NCBI RefSeq assembly: GCF_008124765.1
Contig: NZ_VNHS01000001.1
Span: 1 to 64,000, forward strand
Reading direction: 5' to 3'
DNA length: 64,000 nt
DNA from: Paenibacillus methanolicus
Lineage (GTDB): Bacteria; Bacillota; Bacilli; Paenibacillales; Paenibacillaceae
The notes under the pieces: model-generated
Databases searched by the model: none
The model's input: the letters and a program-made list of their open reading frames with translations, nothing else
Told to the model about the DNA's origin: nothing
Program-made: the position numbers and the translations under genes
Part shown: positions 44,007-52,105 of the stretch, one piece after another
How positions within the stretch are numbered: position 1 is the first letter of the stretch
Layout of the letters: each line of letters begins with the position of its first letter

Positions 44007-45386
44007 ATGATTAATTCTAAACGATTAACTCGTATGCTGGCCGGATCGGTCGCCGTGTCGGCGCTATTGCTGTCTGCTTGTTCCGGCGGGAATGAGGAGC
44101 CTGCCGGCAATGCGAGCGCCAATGACACCAACCAGCCGAAGGAAAAGATCGAACTGAAGTTTGCGTTCTGGGGAGACACCATCGAGAAAAAAACGGTGAC
44201 GGATGCGTTGAAAGCGTTTGAGGAAAAGTTCGGCATTAAGGTGGAACCAATGCACATTCCATCCGATTACTTGACGAAGATTACGACGATGGTAGCGGGC
44301 AACGTGGCGCCGGATGTGGGGTATTTGAACTCCGGTTCGGCGATGTCGTGGGCGGAGGAGGGAAAAATCTTGGATTTGAATCCGCTCATCGAGGCGGATC
44401 CCGATTTCCGCAAAGAGGATTATCTCGATCAGATTTGGTATGAGTGGGCGCCCGACAAGACGCTCGGCATGAGCACCGCGGTAGAGGGTTACGGGCTCAT
44501 GTACAACAAAGACATGCTGCAAGCGGCAGGCGTCGAATTGCCGCCGACGGAAGCGGATAAGGCATGGGATTGGGACACGTTCGTGGAATATGCCAAAAAG
44601 TTGACGTTAGACAATGAAGGCCGCAACGCGCTCGATCCTAACTTCAATCCGGACAAAATCAAACAGTTCGGCTTTCAATACGATCCTTATAATATGATGG
44701 CCGCGGTCGTCTCGAACGGAGGCAACTATCTCACGCCCGACGGGAAGGGCTTCGGGCTTGCCGAACCGGAAGCGGTCGAAGCGATTCAGAAGCTTGCCGA
44801 TCTGATGTACTTGCACCACGTCTCGCCGACGCCGCTTCAAACGAAGAGTTTGCCGGATATGGCGCTGCAGACGAAGAAGGTGGCGATGACGGTGTCCGGG
44901 AACTGGGCGCTGCAGGCGTTCGCCGAGCAGGAATTCAACCTGGGCGTCGGGGTCCTCCCCAAACTGAAGGAGAGCAATACGCTGCTTGACGGCGCGCCGA
45001 CGGTCATCTTCAGTTCGACCAAACATCCGAAGGAAGCGTGGATGCTCTACAAATGGATGGCGGATCCGGATAGCGTGCTGCCGCTGATCGCGGGCGGTCT
45101 GTGGATGCCGCTGAAGAAAGAATGGTACACGAATCCGGAGTTGATCAACAAGTGGGCGGCGGGGAACAAAGCGCATCCGGAGGGTTATACCGAAGCCTTC
45201 ATGAAGCAGACGCTGGAGAACGGGATCCGCACGCCAGGGTTCGAGGTGAAGAACTTCTCCAAGATCAACGCGCTCGTGTCGCCGGCGCTCGATAAGGTGT
45301 GGACGGGGAAAGAAACCGCGGAACAAGCGCTTAAAGGCGTGGAACCGAAGGTACAGCCGCTGATTCAAGGCTACTACGGCAAGTAG
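44007..45386 (+). CDS. Sugar ABC transporter solute-binding lipoprotein (family 1), second system
   Basis: A 459-residue lipoprotein. The lipobox is LLSAC with C25 as the lipidated residue, followed by a Gly/Asn/Ala-rich linker. The mature part begins KIELKFAFWGDTIE and carries the helix pattern of CUT1 sugar-binding proteins. The ATG at 44007 is used, because GAGGGTGAGGG precedes it and lies inside the alternative start at 43992. The first codons contain the 14-mer TCTAAACGATTAAC that also precedes the giant DUF5695 gene, so a LacI-type repressor could block this gene from within its coding start. It forms an operon with two permeases and the arabinofuranosidases; no ATPase gene is present. 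Confidence 0.9.
   Translation: MINSKRLTRMLAGSVAVSALLLSACSGGNEEPAGNASANDTNQPKEKIELKFAFWGDTIEKKTVTDALKAFEEKFGIKVEPMHIPSDYLTKITTMVAGNVAPDVGYLNSGSAMSWAEEGKILDLNPLIEADPDFRKEDYLDQIWYEWAPDKTLGMSTAVEGYGLMYNKDMLQAAGVELPPTEADKAWDWDTFVEYAKKLTLDNEGRNALDPNFNPDKIKQFGFQYDPYNMMAAVVSNGGNYLTPDGKGFGLAEPEAVEAIQKLADLMYLHHVSPTPLQTKSLPDMALQTKKVAMTVSGNWALQAFAEQEFNLGVGVLPKLKESNTLLDGAPTVIFSSTKHPKEAWMLYKWMADPDSVLPLIAGGLWMPLKKEWYTNPELINKWAAGNKAHPEGYTEAFMKQTLENGIRTPGFEVKNFSKINALVSPALDKVWTGKETAEQALKGVEPKVQPLIQGYYGK
44016..44029. promoter_or_regulatory. Operator-like 14-mer TCTAAACGATTAAC inside the start of the binding-protein gene
   Basis: Identical to 19419-19432. It lies seven bases inside the coding sequence, where a bound repressor would stall elongation or initiation. 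It could also be chance, because it encodes the basic residues SKRLT. Confidence 0.4.
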
Positions 45387-45394
45387 CGGGCGGG

Positions 45395-45414
45395 GGGCCG
45401 AAGCTATTCGGCCC
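45395..45414 (+). promoter_or_regulatory. Intercistronic hairpin between binding protein and permease
   Basis: GGGCCGAA and TTCGGCCC pair perfectly around a GCTA loop, nine bases after the binding-protein stop. There is no T run. The same arrangement occurs in the other transporter operon at 17360. Confidence 0.6.
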
Positions 45415-45448
45415 TCATCTCCCGATCATAAGTGACTCATGTGCATGG

Positions 45449-46375
45449 ATGGAAGCCATGCCGCCGAGAGGAGGCGCTCTTATTATTGGCAAACGTCGAA
45501 TGGCGCTGGCGGGAGTCTTGTTCGCCCTGCCTAGCATAATTGGCCTGATGCTCTTCGTCGTCATCCCGATGGTATCCAGTTTGGTGCTCAGCTTTACCGA
45601 CTATAGGATCGTGAATACGCCCAAATTTATCGGATTCGATAACTATACGCGGTTATTTGACGGCAAGGATCCTTATTTCTATAACTCGCTGTGGGTGACC
45701 TTCAAGTATGTCATCCTGCGCGTTCCGCTCGGCTTGTTGTTTTCCTTTATCGTCGCGCTGCTCCTGAATCAGGAATTCATCAAGGGCAAATCGATCTTTC
45801 GCACCATCTTTTATTTGCCGGTCATCGTTCCCGCGGTCGCCTCGTCCATGATCTGGATCTGGCTGTTCAGCCCGGACCTCGGCCTGATCAATAACGTGCT
45901 ATCGGCGCTCCATCTTCCGACCTTTAACTGGCTGGATTCCGAAGTCATGGTCGTGCCTTCAATCGTCCTCATGAGCTTATGGGGCATCGGCAGCACCGTC
46001 ATTATTTTTCTGGCCGGCCTGCAAGGAGTGCCAAGGTCGTTGTACGAAGCGGCGACGGTCGACGGAGCGGGCGCGTGGACCAAATTTCGGAACATCACCG
46101 TCCCCATGATGACGCCGATTATCTTCTTCAATCTGATCATGGGCTCGATCGGCGCGTTTCAAGTGTTCACGGAAGCCTTGATTATGACGCAGGGCGGACC
46201 GAACAACGCGAGCTTATTCTACAACTATTATATCTACCGGGAAGCTTTCCAATTTGGCGAGATGGGGCATGCTTCCGCCATCGCTTGGATTCTCTTCTTG
46301 ATCATCCTTGCCGTAACGGCTATTTTCTTCCGAACGTCCAAAGCATGGGTGTTCTACGAGAGCGAGGTGAATTGA
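45449..46375 (+). CDS. Sugar ABC transporter permease (CUT1, MalF/UgpA-type)
   Basis: A 308-residue six-helix permease with the EAA loop SLYEAATVDGAGAWTKFRNI (about residues 200-219). The start is uncertain: ATG codons at 45449 and 45458 have no good ribosome site, while GAGAGGAGG at 45467-45475 would fit a non-standard ATT start at about 45482 or a later one. Any choice changes only the cytoplasmic N terminus. The partner permease starts at the base following its stop. It forms the channel for the second binding protein. Confidence 0.88.
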   Translation: MEAMPPRGGALIIGKRRMALAGVLFALPSIIGLMLFVVIPMVSSLVLSFTDYRIVNTPKFIGFDNYTRLFDGKDPYFYNSLWVTFKYVILRVPLGLLFSFIVALLLNQEFIKGKSIFRTIFYLPVIVPAVASSMIWIWLFSPDLGLINNVLSALHLPTFNWLDSEVMVVPSIVLMSLWGIGSTVIIFLAGLQGVPRSLYEAATVDGAGAWTKFRNITVPMMTPIIFFNLIMGSIGAFQVFTEALIMTQGGPNNASLFYNYYIYREAFQFGEMGHASAIAWILFLIILAVTAIFFRTSKAWVFYESEVN

Positions 46376-47206
46376 GTGCAACGTAGCCGGCGAATTTCCC
46401 AAATCCTTGTATATGCCATCTTAATGGTCGGATCGCTATTCTGTTTGCTTCCGCTGTTCTGGCTGGTGCGCAGCTCGTTCATGACCTCGCTGCAAATTTT
46501 CGAGATTCCGCCGATCTGGATCCCGGCGCCGTTCAAGTTCCAGAATTATGTGGAAGCGCTGACGACGATCAACTTCGGCCGTTTTTTTACGAACACGCTT
46601 ATCATTACGGTTAGTTGTCTGGCCGGCGCGCTGATCAGCAGTTCGCTCGGGGCATACAGCTATGCGAGACTCAAGTGGCCGGGACGCAATTTCTTCTTCG
46701 CGCTGCTCCTCGCCAGCATGATGCTCCCGGGGGCCGTCACCTTGATCCCTACGTTCATCGGTTGGAAAATGGCGGGGCTGATCAATACGTATTTTCCGCT
46801 CATTCTTCCCGTATGGTTTGGTTCAGCCTTTGATATTTTCCTGCTGCGGCAATTCTACTCCACCATTCCCAAGGATCTGGATGAAGCGGCCTACGTGGAC
46901 GGCGCCGGACTTTGGACGATTTATTGGCGGATCATTATTCCCTTATCCAAGCCGGCATTAATCGTGATCGGACTGTTCTCTTTTATGAGTTCGTGGAACG
47001 ACTTTATGGGGCCGCTGGTGTACGTGAACGAGGAGAGCAAATTTACGATGGCCCTTGGCCTGCAAATGTTCCAATCGCTGCATAGCGCCCAGTGGCATCT
47101 GCTAATGGCGGCTTCAACGGTCGTCATTTTGCCGGTCATTATCGTCTTCTTCATCGGTCAGCGCTACTTTATCGAAGGCATTACGCTAACAGGCTTGAAA
47201 GGATGA
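46376..47206 (+). CDS. Sugar ABC transporter permease (CUT1, MalG/UgpE-type)
   Basis: A 276-residue six-helix permease with the EAA loop LDEAAYVDGAGLWTIYWRI (about residues 165-185) and the C-terminal motif YFIEGITLTGLKG. The GTG start at 46376 directly follows the stop of the first permease, with GAGGTG upstream inside that gene. The GH146-type gene begins seven bases after its stop, so import and intracellular hydrolysis are encoded in one transcript. Confidence 0.92.
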   Translation: MQRSRRISQILVYAILMVGSLFCLLPLFWLVRSSFMTSLQIFEIPPIWIPAPFKFQNYVEALTTINFGRFFTNTLIITVSCLAGALISSSLGAYSYARLKWPGRNFFFALLLASMMLPGAVTLIPTFIGWKMAGLINTYFPLILPVWFGSAFDIFLLRQFYSTIPKDLDEAAYVDGAGLWTIYWRIIIPLSKPALIVIGLFSFMSSWNDFMGPLVYVNEESKFTMALGLQMFQSLHSAQWHLLMAASTVVILPVIIVFFIGQRYFIEGITLTGLKG

Positions 47207-47213
47207 GAATCGA

Positions 47214-49529
47214 ATGAAAGCAGAAGTGAAAGCAAAGCGAGAAGCAAGGCCGTTCGCCCTTGGCGACGTTCGACTGTTGGATGGCCCGTTCAAGCATGCG
47301 ATGGAGTTGAATCGAACGTACCTTTTAGCGCTGGAGCCGGATCGGCTTCTGGCCCGATTTCGAACCTATGCAGGACTTGATACGCGAGCGCCGCAGTATG
47401 GCGGGTGGGAATCGGAGAGTCTATCCGGTCACACGTTAGGGCATTACTTATCCGCGATTTCCATGCTATACGCTTCCTTGGGAGAATCGGAGTTCAAACG
47501 AAGAGCGGACTATATTACCGATGAGCTGGAAGCGTGCCAGCAAGCGCATGGAGACGGCTATGTATCCGGTATTCCGAACGGTAAAGAAGTATTCGAGGAA
47601 GTGGCCGCAGGCGATATACGCTCCAAGGGATTCGATCTGAACGGCGCGTGGGCGCCGCTGTACACCTTGCACAAATTGTTCGCCGGCCTTCGCGACGCGC
47701 ATCGATTGACCGGCAACGCGAAGGCGTTGAAGATTGGCCGTCGGCTAGCCGATTGGCTGGAGGCAACGCTGGCTCCGCTGAACGCGGACCAGATGGAAGA
47801 GATGATGGTATGCGAATATGGGGGCATGAACGAGGTATTGGCCGATTTATACGCGGATACGGGCGAGCGCAAGTATTTAAGCCTCGCGGAGAGATTCTGG
47901 CATAAACAAGTGTTGGATCCGTTATCGCAACAGGTCGACTGTCTGCCCGGCAAGCATGCGAATACGCAAATTCCGAAGCTGATTGGCTTGGCCAAAGAAT
48001 ACGAGCTGACCAATGACGCCGTAAGGAGAGAGACGGCCGCGTTCTTCTGGGAGCGGGTCGTGCGGCACCATTCCTATGTGATCGGCGGGAACAGCTTCGG
48101 CGAATATTTCGGTGAACCGGATTCTCTGTATGACAGACTCGGTCCCCATACCACCGAAACGTGCAATACCTATAACATGTTGAAGCTGACCAAACATCTA
48201 TTCGAGTGGAACGCGCTGGCGCAGGAAGCCGATTATTATGAACGCGCGCTGTTCAACCACATTTTGGCCTCGCAAAACCCGGAAACCGGAGGCGTCACGT
48301 ATTGTCTGTCGCTAGCCATGGGCGGGCACAAGCACTTTGACGACAAATTCGAGGATTTCACCTGCTGCGTCGGAACGGGCATGGAGAATCATGCCAGCTA
48401 CGGAAGCGCGATTTATTTCGAGGGCGACGACACGCTGTACGTGAACCAGTTCATTCATTCCAGCTTACGGTGGGAGCGCAAAAATCTCACGCTCGTGCAA
48501 GAGACGACCTTCCCGGAGTCTGATCGAACGGTCCTTCGGCTATCCTGCGCGGAACCAACCGTATTCGCCCTGAACATCCGGTATCCGTACTGGGCAGAGC
48601 ACGGAATTGAGATCAGCGTGAACGGGGAGCGGATCGAGAGCGATCAGCGGCCAGGTTCCTTTGTCTCCATTCGCAGAACGTGGATCGATGAAGATCAGGT
48701 AGAGATTACGTTGCCCATGTCGCCTCGTCTGGAGTCGATGCCGGACAATCCGGATCGTGCCGCGATTCTATACGGTCCGCTCGTATTGGCAGGGGTGCTC
48801 GGACCGGTGGCAGATCCGGCTGCAGCCGATTTTCTGTATACGCCCGTTATGATCGCCAAAGGTATGGAGCCTTCGGCATGGATTACGGCCGATCCGGATC
48901 GGCCGCTGACCTTTCGCATGGCCGGCGTCGGGTATCCGAGGGACGTCGAGTTGATCCCGTTCTACCGCGTCTATAATCACTCGTACACAGTGTACTGGGA
49001 CATCTTCACGGCAGATGAATGGGCGCAAGCGGAGTCCGCCTATACGGAAGTGATGCGGAAGGTCAAGCTGCTGGAGCAGTGCACCGTCGATTACGTGCAG
49101 CCGGGCGAAATGCAGCCTGAGCGCGATCACAATTTCCAGGGTGATGCATCCAACCGGGTAGGTTTATTGAACCGCCGGACTTATCGGACGGCCGGACAAG
49201 ACGGATGGTTCTCGTTCGACATGCGCATCAGCCCGGAACGACCGATGATGCTGGTCGTCACCTATACGGCCGCGCAAGAAATGCCGAATTGCGATTTTGA
49301 TTTGTTCATGGACAGGGTGCTTCTAAATTCCGAGCGGAAAGGGTTCGAAGAGAACGACAAGTTCTACAATGTCCACTATCCGCTTCCTTCGACTGCCTTG
49401 ATCGGCAAAGAAAACGTGACGATCAAGTTCCAAGGCAAGGCCGGGCGCCGTATTCGCCGTGTATTCGGTTTGCGTGTGGTGGATGAAGCGCAATACAAGA
49501 AGCTTGGCGAGGAAGATGTCCGTGGTTAA
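47214..49529 (+). CDS. GH146/GH127-type beta-L-arabinofuranosidase, intracellular
   Basis: A 771-residue enzyme of the zinc-thiolate glycoside hydrolase clan (GH127/GH146). The (alpha/alpha)6 barrel spans about residues 15-430. Its metal/catalytic set is visible: E315 and C317 in TTETCNTYN, and C384-C385 in FTCCVGTGMENHASYG; in family members one Cys is the nucleophile and the others, with Glu, bind Zn. Beta-sandwich domains follow (about 430-640), and a C-terminal DUF6805-like module (about 660-765). There is no signal peptide, so it acts on imported oligosaccharides. The ATG follows AAAGGATGAG. Known members release beta-L-arabinofuranose from plant glycans, including hydroxyproline-linked arabinosides for GH127. 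A broken GH127 gene follows. Confidence 0.88.
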   Translation: MKAEVKAKREARPFALGDVRLLDGPFKHAMELNRTYLLALEPDRLLARFRTYAGLDTRAPQYGGWESESLSGHTLGHYLSAISMLYASLGESEFKRRADYITDELEACQQAHGDGYVSGIPNGKEVFEEVAAGDIRSKGFDLNGAWAPLYTLHKLFAGLRDAHRLTGNAKALKIGRRLADWLEATLAPLNADQMEEMMVCEYGGMNEVLADLYADTGERKYLSLAERFWHKQVLDPLSQQVDCLPGKHANTQIPKLIGLAKEYELTNDAVRRETAAFFWERVVRHHSYVIGGNSFGEYFGEPDSLYDRLGPHTTETCNTYNMLKLTKHLFEWNALAQEADYYERALFNHILASQNPETGGVTYCLSLAMGGHKHFDDKFEDFTCCVGTGMENHASYGSAIYFEGDDTLYVNQFIHSSLRWERKNLTLVQETTFPESDRTVLRLSCAEPTVFALNIRYPYWAEHGIEISVNGERIESDQRPGSFVSIRRTWIDEDQVEITLPMSPRLESMPDNPDRAAILYGPLVLAGVLGPVADPAAADFLYTPVMIAKGMEPSAWITADPDRPLTFRMAGVGYPRDVELIPFYRVYNHSYTVYWDIFTADEWAQAESAYTEVMRKVKLLEQCTVDYVQPGEMQPERDHNFQGDASNRVGLLNRRTYRTAGQDGWFSFDMRISPERPMMLVVTYTAAQEMPNCDFDLFMDRVLLNSERKGFEENDKFYNVHYPLPSTALIGKENVTIKFQGKAGRRIRRVFGLRVVDEAQYKKLGEEDVRG

Positions 49530-49542
49530 GGGGGGATCGGTC

Positions 49543-50938
49543 ATGCGAACCCGAATGATGCAAATTCCGATTAAACAGGTTCTAATAGAGGAAGATTCTT
49601 TCTGGGGAAGACGGCAAACGTTGGTGCGGGAGACGGTCATTCCGTTCCAGTGGCAGGCGCTTAACGACGAGATTCCCGGCGCGGAACCGAGCCGTACGGT
49701 GGAGAACTTCCGCATCGCGGCCGGCAGCCGTGGCTCACGCGCCTGTTCGCGAGCAGCGTACCGCCGAAGGGCATGCGGTTCGCGCCTTGTACTTGTTTAG
49801 CGGCATGACCGATTTGGCCGCGGCCTATGATGACGATGAGCTGCTGAAGGTGTGCATAGAACTATGGAACAATGTGACCCGCAAACGCATGTATATCACC
49901 GGCGGGGTGGGGTCTAACGAGCACTGGGAGTCGTTCACGGTGGATTACGATCTGCCGAATGATCGCGCGTATACGGAAACATGCGCCGCGATTAGTCTCC
50001 TGCTCTGGGCCAGCCGGATGCTGCAGTCGGATGCGGACCGCGACTATGCCGACGTCATGGAGCGCGTGTTGTACAACGGCATTCTAAGTGGGATCTCATT
50101 AGACGGGAAAGGTTACTTCTACGTGAATCCGCTTGAAGTATGGCCCACGGCTTGCGACGTTCGGGACGACCTGCGATCCGTTGCCCGAACACGGCAGTCA
50201 TGGTTCGGCTGCGCCTGCTGTCCGCCAAACATCGCTCGTCTGCTCGCCTCGTTAGGTCAGTATGTGTACGGATACGACGAGGACGCGAGCACGTTGTTCG
50301 TTCACTTATATATGGATAGCCGGGTGAAGCAGCGGATCAACGACCAAGAGGTCGAGCTGGTCGTGAAGACGGCGTATCCATGGGACGAAGCCGTCTCGAT
50401 GCGCGTATCCGTCGACCGACCCGCCGAGTGGATGATCGCGTTGAGATTGCCGGGCTGGTGCAAGAGGGCTTCGCTTAAGATCAATGGCGAACCGGTCAAT
50501 CTGGAGGACATCGCCGTTAAAGGGTATGCCAAGCTTTATCGGGTGTGGAAGGAAGGGGACCAAATCGAGCTGGAGCTGCCGATGCCGGTCGAGAAGGTTC
50601 GCGCCCATCCGAAGGTCAGAGAGAACGCCGGAAGAATGGCGCTGCAGCGAGGGCCAATCGTGTATTGCGTAGAACAAGCGGATAATGGCGAGAATCTGAG
50701 AGATCTAAGAATCCCCGCGGATGCGGAATGGGCGTGGCGTTACGACGAGAAGCTTCTGGATGGCGTCGTCTTGCTCACGGGCGAGGGGCTTCGCTCGAAT
50801 GAAGACGACACCTCTGATAATTGGCTATACCGGACGGCGCCGAATACCTACCATCCTGTGCGCATGACGGCGATTCCTTATTACGCGTGGGCGAATCGGG
50901 AGCCGGGCGAGATGCTGGTATGGCTTCAGGAAGCATAA
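49543..50938 (+). pseudogene. GH127-type beta-L-arabinofuranosidase gene with internal deletion and frameshift
   Basis: The first 61 codons from the ATG at 49543 (behind GGGGGG) match the start of the intact GH127 protein at 52106 (RETVIPFQWQALNDEI, then NFRIAAG). The sequence then jumps, in another frame, to the part equivalent to residue 265 onward (PVREQRTAEGHAVRA). About 200 codons, roughly 600 bases, are missing at about 49725-49735, and the two pieces are out of frame. The rest is well conserved, including YTETCAAIS and FGCACCPPN with the zinc cysteines. A GTG at 49730 could start a fragment, but it lacks half of the barrel. The event looks recent, because no further damage is seen. Confidence 0.85.
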
Positions 50939-50990
50939 GCGGACAGTTGAATTTCGCTCGGATAGAGATGAGAACAGGGAGGTAACGGAC

Positions 50991-52061
50991 ATGGGAGCAG
51001 TGCGTCTTCAGCGCGTAAGAGAGCAGCTTGATCAGGAGGGGCTCGATGCGTTATTCATTACGAGTCCCTATAACAGGAGATACTTGACGGGCTTCACAGG
51101 CTCGGCCGGCTTCGTCTTGATCACGAAGGAGCAGGCATTCCTCATCACCGACTTTCGCTATGTGAATCAGGCTCAAGAGCAGGCCCAAGCCTACGAGATC
51201 GTGCAGCATGCCGCGAATCCGCTCGACACGATTGCCGAGAAGCTGCAAGCTCTTCAAGCGGCAAGATTAGGATTCGAGAAGAACCATGCCAGCTATGCCC
51301 AATACCAGTCGTACGCCGAACGATTCCAAGGTATTGAACTGGTGCCTACCGAGAATATGGTGGAGCGATTGCGGGGCATCAAGGATGAAGCGGAGATTGG
51401 GTTCATCAAGCAAGCGATCGAGATCACGGATAAGGCGTTTGATCACATATTGGGCGTTATCAAGCCCGGCATCTCCGAACGAGAAGTCTCCGCCGAGCTC
51501 GAATATTTCATGCGCAAGCAGGGCGCGGTCTCTTCCGCCTATTCAACCATAGTCGCTTCAGGGGAACGATCCGCCCTGCCGCATGGTCTGGCGAGCAGCA
51601 AGCTCATCGGGACGAACGAATTCGTCACGCTTGATTTCGGCGCGAACTTCGAGGGCTATCTATCGGATTTGACCCGAACGGTGTTCGTTGGGACGCCATC
51701 CGAACGGCACAAGGAAATGTACCGGGTCGTTCTCGAGGCCAATCAGGCGGCCTTGGACGGCGTCAAACCCGGCATGACGGGCAAAGAGGGCGACGCGCTC
51801 GGTCGAAACGTGATCGAAGGCTACGGCTATGGCCCATATTTCGGACACGGCCTTGGTCACGCCTTCGGCTTGGAAATTCACGAAGGGATGCGATTCTCCG
51901 CGCAAACGGAGGAGCGCTTGGAGCCGGGGATGATCATGACCGTCGAGCCTGGCGTCTATCTGCCGGGGTTCGGCGGCGTGCGCATCGAGGATAACATCCT
52001 AATCACGGACACGGGAATCGAGGTGTTGACGAAGTCGCCCAAAGCGCTCATCGCGTTGTAG
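50991..52061 (+). CDS. M24B metallopeptidase, prolidase/Xaa-Pro aminopeptidase-like
   Basis: A 356-residue peptidase: a creatinase-like N-terminal domain (1-125) and a pita-bread catalytic domain (about 132-350). The dinuclear metal ligands are visible in TLDFGANFEGYLSDLTRT, GHGLGHAFGLEIHE, MTVEPGVYLPG and GVRIEDNILI. Enzymes of this type split dipeptides or N-terminal residues before proline. The ATG follows AGGGAGG. It is placed between two beta-L-arabinofuranosidase genes, which is unusual for a housekeeping prolidase. Within a locus that also degrades hydroxyproline, it could release Hyp from X-Hyp peptides; specificity for Hyp is inference. Confidence 0.92.
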   Translation: MGAVRLQRVREQLDQEGLDALFITSPYNRRYLTGFTGSAGFVLITKEQAFLITDFRYVNQAQEQAQAYEIVQHAANPLDTIAEKLQALQAARLGFEKNHASYAQYQSYAERFQGIELVPTENMVERLRGIKDEAEIGFIKQAIEITDKAFDHILGVIKPGISEREVSAELEYFMRKQGAVSSAYSTIVASGERSALPHGLASSKLIGTNEFVTLDFGANFEGYLSDLTRTVFVGTPSERHKEMYRVVLEANQAALDGVKPGMTGKEGDALGRNVIEGYGYGPYFGHGLGHAFGLEIHEGMRFSAQTEERLEPGMIMTVEPGVYLPGFGGVRIEDNILITDTGIEVLTKSPKALIAL

Positions 52062-52105
52062 CTTCCATACTTCGGTACTTATTTCGGATTGGGGGACGAT
52101 TATCC

